A DNA stretch of 64,000 bases from Lineus longissimus (taxonomy: Eukaryota; Nemertea; Pilidiophora; Heteronemertea; Lineidae). Below the pieces are notes generated by a model that ran no database searches, was not told where the DNA came from, and saw only the letters and a program-made list of their open reading frames with translations. The stretch lies in contig NC_088311.1 of NCBI RefSeq assembly GCF_910592395.1, positions 23,840,646 through 23,904,645 on the forward strand, written 5' to 3'. Below are positions 59,501-64,000 of the stretch, piece by piece. The translations under genes were made by a program, and so were the position numbers. Position 1 is the stretch's first letter. Each line of letters opens with the position of its first letter.

Positions 59501-61921
59501 TTTATGGGCACATCACAGGTTATAAGGCCGACATTGCGGGCATCGCAGAGAACACGCGCCCATAGATTAACAGACAACAGTCTGGCTAGATGGCGACACC
59601 AGAAACATTTCACTGCAGGTTTCCTCTTGCCGCCGCCTGTCGCCATTAACTCAATAAAATCTTTGTGTGAGCGATGCTGAATAGCCTGCATTGGGTGTCT
59701 TCATTGCTACACTGCCCCTGAACACTAAATCGATGGCGTGTGCGAGAATCATCTGTTCACGATGCGTTTCTTTTTTGTATTTTGGCGAATATCATCTGCC
59801 ACTCCCAAATTAGAATTGATTTCCGCCGGACACAGTTACATTTTTGAGAGACAATAATAGTCCTGTAAGAACATACAATAAATACATAATGCATATAGCA
59901 AGCTCATTGGATGATTAATCCAAGGAAGTTTTGGCTATAAATTGAAACTTCCTTGATTGACCTATTGATAGTATAGGCCACTCGGCCTTCAAAAACGAAC
60001 CGCGGTTATCAACAGAGAAGCATGCCGACTTATCGGCGGTGAATATCAGTCCTAAAGTCCTATCAGTCTGAAAATGAGAAAATTTGGGCTCACAGCATGG
60101 AATGGCAAATTACATGTATACATGCTTAACCCACAACATGACGTAAGTCCGCGTAATAAGCTGTAAGCCGTTTATTACGCTCAACTTACTGGTTCTCTAA
60201 GTGCTGGAATAACGCACGTGCTCGGTTGCCTGGCAACCTTACTAGGACTACGGATATACGGGAAAGTATTGAAATTATATCCAGACCGAGAAATTAATAA
60301 TATACATGTACAATAATGTTGTATTGATTGATATCGTAATGTGGGATAACTGTTCACTGGAACGCGCGCAAGGCCAATGGCGGGAATCCATTCCGCATCA
60401 AGACAAAGGAATTGCGGCAAACGCAGGGTGCTACAGCGAGGAAACTGCGTGTCGACATTTCTGACACTAGATATTTCTAGCCCAATTTGGTTTGATTTAA
60501 ACTTAACCACACTATAAAATGGCATGAGATCTATCCTAGAGGAAGCTGTAAAGGGCGCAAAAACAGGATAGCGATAGACTAAAAGTATCGTTTTATCGGT
60601 ATCTGCTAGTCCAGTATTCTTTAAACATAATTTACCGGCACTGCTTATATTACAAAAAACAATAATATATAGTTATGGCGCGTTTTTTTTTCGTCAGCAT
60701 GCAGATGTGGTTTGTCCAGACGGTTTTCAGAGAGAGCCCGCGCGACAACTCAAGCTGCCTGCCTTGCGCACCACAAGACGTGAATAGGCGCATTGAATCT
60801 CAAAATAAAAGCGCACCTTCGTTGAGTCGGAGAGAACAATGGTCAATGGAGAGCTGTGAAGGTATTCCAAGAGATGAACACATGCGGCAGACGCAAACAT
60901 GAATGACGCTTTTTGTCATGCTAATCATTGTGCGTAATCGGTAGTTTGGTGTGGCAGACTTCGCCAGTTTCGCGCAAAAGGCCTGGTAATCATAAGACGA
61001 GATAAACCGCCTGGGGTGTTATACAAACACATATATATGTAGCTGTAGAAAATAAAACAATAAGAATAAATACAACTGAAATGACAAAAACACTTGTCAA
61101 AAGCAATAAAGAAACACTGCATTTGCTTTTCATCAGCCGATTGCGAAAAATATTGTAACGCGTGTTGCGGCCCAGACGCGCAACTCACCCATGCTGACTG
61201 CAGCTGCTTCTGAAAATCTGAGAAAAAACAAACTACATTTATTATGAAAAATACATAGGGTACGCACCTTCGGATTCTTTAATTTTGGACCAAGTTTTGC
61301 CCTGCTGCATGGAATTGGACGACTCTTTTTGCCATTAGAAATGCATTTGTACTTGAGAGTTTGCAGACGCGCTTTGCCTTGATGAGTTGCGCTCTTTCCC
61401 TTTCCGTTTGTTTTCCCAGCAGTGTTGCCACCTTTCTTAGTATCCACGACAACATAATGTCCACTCAGAAGTCTTTTCAGTCTCCCCGCATCAATTTCTC
61501 TCGTGATAACAACGAGGAGATGGTTTTTCACCAAGTTTGGGCTGTCGCCTTGCGCTTCAATCCAGTTTTCAATGTCCCGCAAAGTCGCTCCTTTTGCGCC
61601 GCCTTCTCCGCAAGCCTGAGTAAGTTCCTTCACAGCAATGCGAATCCTCTGGCTTGTATCATTCGAATTCAAAACATTCCCTCCCAAGTGACTTTTCTTC
61701 CATTTGGCTGCGTTGCGATAACTTGTGCTTCCCTTGTAGTCTACTTTGAGGATGACTCCAGAGTCCACCAAACGCTCAAGGTCGGCTTCGGTCTCTTCAA
61801 AACTTAGAGCGTGTTTGCGTTCCACCATGTGACATATCCGATCGAGATCTGGCCGAGCCTTTCTCTTGCGCAGCTGGTCAATAGTTTCCAGAATCCAGTC
61901 GGTATACTTTGGTTCACCCAT
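56556..61921 (-). CDS. SAMD1/KAT6-like chromatin protein (WH-H15-PHD-PHD-SAM)
   Basis: Seven exons: 61268-61921, 58688-58877, 58136-58248, 57790-57871, 57491-57647, 56961-57147, 56556-56690. All are GT/AG and phase-consistent, coding 505 aa. Residues 1-75 form a SAMD1-type winged helix ([30 protein letters not shown]), which in SAMD1 and KAT6 binds unmethylated CpG DNA. Residues 90-160 resemble the KAT6 H15 domain. A basic linker follows. Residues 254-354 are a double PHD finger of the DPF/KAT6 type ([44 protein letters not shown]), which in relatives reads acylated H3K14. Residues 434-500 are a SAM domain ([36 protein letters not shown]) closest to SAMD1. There is no MYST domain. The start at ATG 61921 ([11 protein letters not shown]) is chosen by homology. 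Role in CpG-linked chromatin regulation is inferred. Confidence 0.9.
59124..59344. mobile_element. TA-flanked MITE (intron 1 of SAMD1/KAT6-like gene)
   Basis: The ends GGCAGGTTTAGCAAACCCT and (right, reverse-complemented) GGCAGGTTTCGCAACCCTTA are flanked by TA on both sides (59122-59123, 59345-59346). The 221-bp interior has degenerate inverted TACGAA words and no coding capacity. The rest of the 2.4-kb intron (58878-61267) shows no exon I can support. Confidence 0.75.
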
Positions 61922-62047
61922 CCTTATATATCCTAAAACGTTCTCCAAGTTGTTTCCAGTTGTTTAAATGCGTATTTTACGCGATATTTCGCCTTTCTTT
62001 GAAGCGCGTACGCGAATTAATAATGAGGACACGAAAACACACCGAAC

Positions 62048-62056
62048 TGCGCATGC
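62048..62056 (-). promoter_or_regulatory. NRF-1-like site upstream of SAMD1/KAT6-like gene
   Basis: TGCGCATGC lies about 130 bp upstream of the start codon in a region rich in GCGC words (61980-62340), consistent with a TATA-less housekeeping promoter. The flank 62100-64000 contains only short ORFs without recognisable domains and no RNA gene that I can identify. Confidence 0.4.
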
Positions 62057-64000
62057 CCAGACGTATTGATATGGAGAGATATGGGGCGCTGTTGTTGAAT
62101 TAATCAATAGAATTGCGCGTCTGTTGGTGCGGCTCGCTTTCAGTAGGCGGGTATGTGCAATTTTAAACAGCCCTAATTAATAACCGCTGGTATCATTTAC
62201 ATGAATTTTTCGGCTTATCCAAGCCTATTTGTGATTGTCTCATCGGCTGTTTAAGCAGAAGTTGAAAATTAAAGCGATTGCTCATAGTTTTTATAACGCG
62301 CATTTTCCATTGTTAGGCGCGCGTTGTGTATGTGAATAGTTTATGCGCGTACCAAGCAGTAATTCAGTTCGCACACAATAATTGTATCTAAGAAATATTT
62401 GTTGACAAGAATAAGTTACATAACTGTTGGTTACTTAGCTTGGCTGGATGGGAAAACACGAATGGGTGGGTTGTTTTTTCAATATCGTGGAACTGTAGGC
62501 CTAGTCGTCTGGAATGTTTTCACTTTGAAGTCTATAGTTGTATGCTGTTTTATATGTTCTGTTTTGTGTTGGCTTTTTGGAGGGGGTTTTCAATACGAAA
62601 AGCAGATGGGCAGGAGGTTATATTGAAATAAAAGCTTCCAAAAAACGAGACATTTTTTTTCACCGATGTAACATAACTTCTTGAAAGAGAAACATGTGTT
62701 TCTAGTGCGTTAAAATCAAGAGCAGGGATGGAGGTAAACTTTAATGAATTCTGATTATGCAATAACTTGAGATCGAATCATACCACATTGAAAATAATGA
62801 TGTACTGTATAGGCTTTGCCCAGACCAGGCACGAATGAGACGACACGGGTATCCCAGCGCATACTATGTGGTGACTGCTCGATTCGGCGCCTTATAGGTG
62901 ATAAGTTGCATTGTGGGATGCGGGCCAGACAATTGGACTTTTAGATAACGTAGATTGTGTTCACATTTTTGCTCCGTTATAATGCTATTCGTCGAAAATA
63001 CGCGATAAACTTGCGTAATTCTTCACTTACGCGCATTCCTGCGTGCGACCATTGCGCCGCTTGACGTGAAGGAATGATAGGCTATCCTATACATGTACAC
63101 ATGTGCAATTAAAACACTTAAACCGTGGGGACAGTTGGGTATAACTATGATCATGAACGCACAAGTAAAATGGGCAAACGAACTTTTATATAATGTCTGG
63201 CCAAAATTGTACGTGCATATGCGGCGCCAGTCAATAGTGGGTTTGGCTGAACACCGATATGTACAAGGGGTGAACGGGTGTTATTACATTGCGATGGCTT
63301 TGGTATTGATCTCGAAATGAATAGCTGACTGAGATATTGAATTGACGGTCACACCACGTATATCGATTTCGTAGTAATGATGCGAATGACCTGAATGGAA
63401 GGAAAAGTTTTGACACCTTTGTCATGAGCGCATTTGATTATCATTATTCCTGACGTGTCGAAGCGCGTCTGTTCCAAATCCGCCAAATGTGCGCAGGCTC
63501 CCCTGCAAGCGCACTCCGCGTCTTTTTGCTATACTCCTACCTCGTATGCCTTTGAAATATCGAGAGGAGGAGTATTTTGATAATTACTGGTTACGCCAGG
63601 GTGACTCTGCGTGGGCAAGCCAGGAGCAAGGGATAGTAGGCGCTCCAGGGGTGCTATAATATTCGAACTATAAAATAATTAAAATACAGTCTTGCATATA
63701 GCGCGCAAAACGCTCGCTTAGTGAAATTATTAGTTTTGCACGGTGCCTGGGAAGTTGGAAGCGCCAAATTCAGAATGGTGAAGTGTCGGCCTGTATTCAG
63801 AATCTAACAACAACTGACAACTAGTGTCGGCCGTGTCGCACGCTTTCGGGTCAGGATCCTATCGGGAACGGATGGAGAGGGATAATCACGCTGCTGTTGT
63901 GTCCCCGGTTTGGTCATGACAATACATACGTAAACATGACGCGTGTCCTCAAACCGTCTTGAGTTCGTGATATTGCCTGGACTCTCGTGTCACCATGTAC

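Noticed and set aside
61922-61948. Upstream extension of the SAMD1/KAT6-like frame
   Set aside because: The extra codons begin at TTG, not ATG. The ATG at 61921 aligns with the family N terminus.
63093-63320. 75-codon ORF in the right flank
   Set aside because: No domain, no splice or codon evidence; an ORF of this length is expected by chance.

Overview
The window is nuclear DNA of an intron-rich animal. Every coding exon is bounded by GT/AG splice sites, protein matches are to metazoan families, and the introns are full of small inverted-repeat transposons. The many short ACATGTAC-type palindromes and the dense MITEs suggest a marine invertebrate (lancelet, hemichordate or lophotrochozoan grade). 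I cannot name the species from the sequence.

Layout, left to right. (1) 886-1567, minus strand: two phase-compatible exons of a POT/SLC15-type proton-coupled peptide transporter that runs off the left edge. (2) 5382-44032, plus strand: a complete ABCA full transporter of the ABCA1/4/7 type. I could join 48 coding exons in a consistent phase (7380 nt, 2459 residues). It has three tandem, equally long, interchangeable copies of exon 14 (14598-15953) just before the second membrane helix, and a long C-terminal tail with NPxY and YxxM motifs. (3) 27093-35276, inside ABCA intron 34 and antisense to it: a complete BEL/Pao LTR retrotransposon with two 642-bp LTRs that look identical, a 5-bp target-site duplication and one uninterrupted 2186-codon gag-pol frame. 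(4) 44629-48290: two tandem-repeat fields (a 255-bp unit, then a roughly 71-bp minisatellite that reverses orientation) between the convergent 3' ends of ABCA and OXCT. (5) 49260-54546, minus strand: a complete 13-exon gene for mitochondrial succinyl-CoA:3-ketoacid CoA transferase (OXCT1/SCOT, 526 residues). (6) 56556-61921, minus strand: a complete 7-exon chromatin gene of 505 residues with the order SAMD1/KAT6-type winged helix, H15-like domain, double PHD finger, SAM domain. It joins the N-terminal half of KAT6 to the C-terminal SAM of SAMD1 and has no MYST acetyltransferase. (7) 61922-64000: upstream flank with no recognised gene.

The genes do not form a pathway. ABCA exports or flips lipid, SCOT activates ketone bodies in mitochondria, and the SAMD1/KAT6-like protein should read CpG DNA and acylated histone H3. 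The observations most worth following are the exon-14 triplet, the SAMD1/KAT6 hybrid architecture, and the apparently very young BEL/Pao insertion in a host gene.
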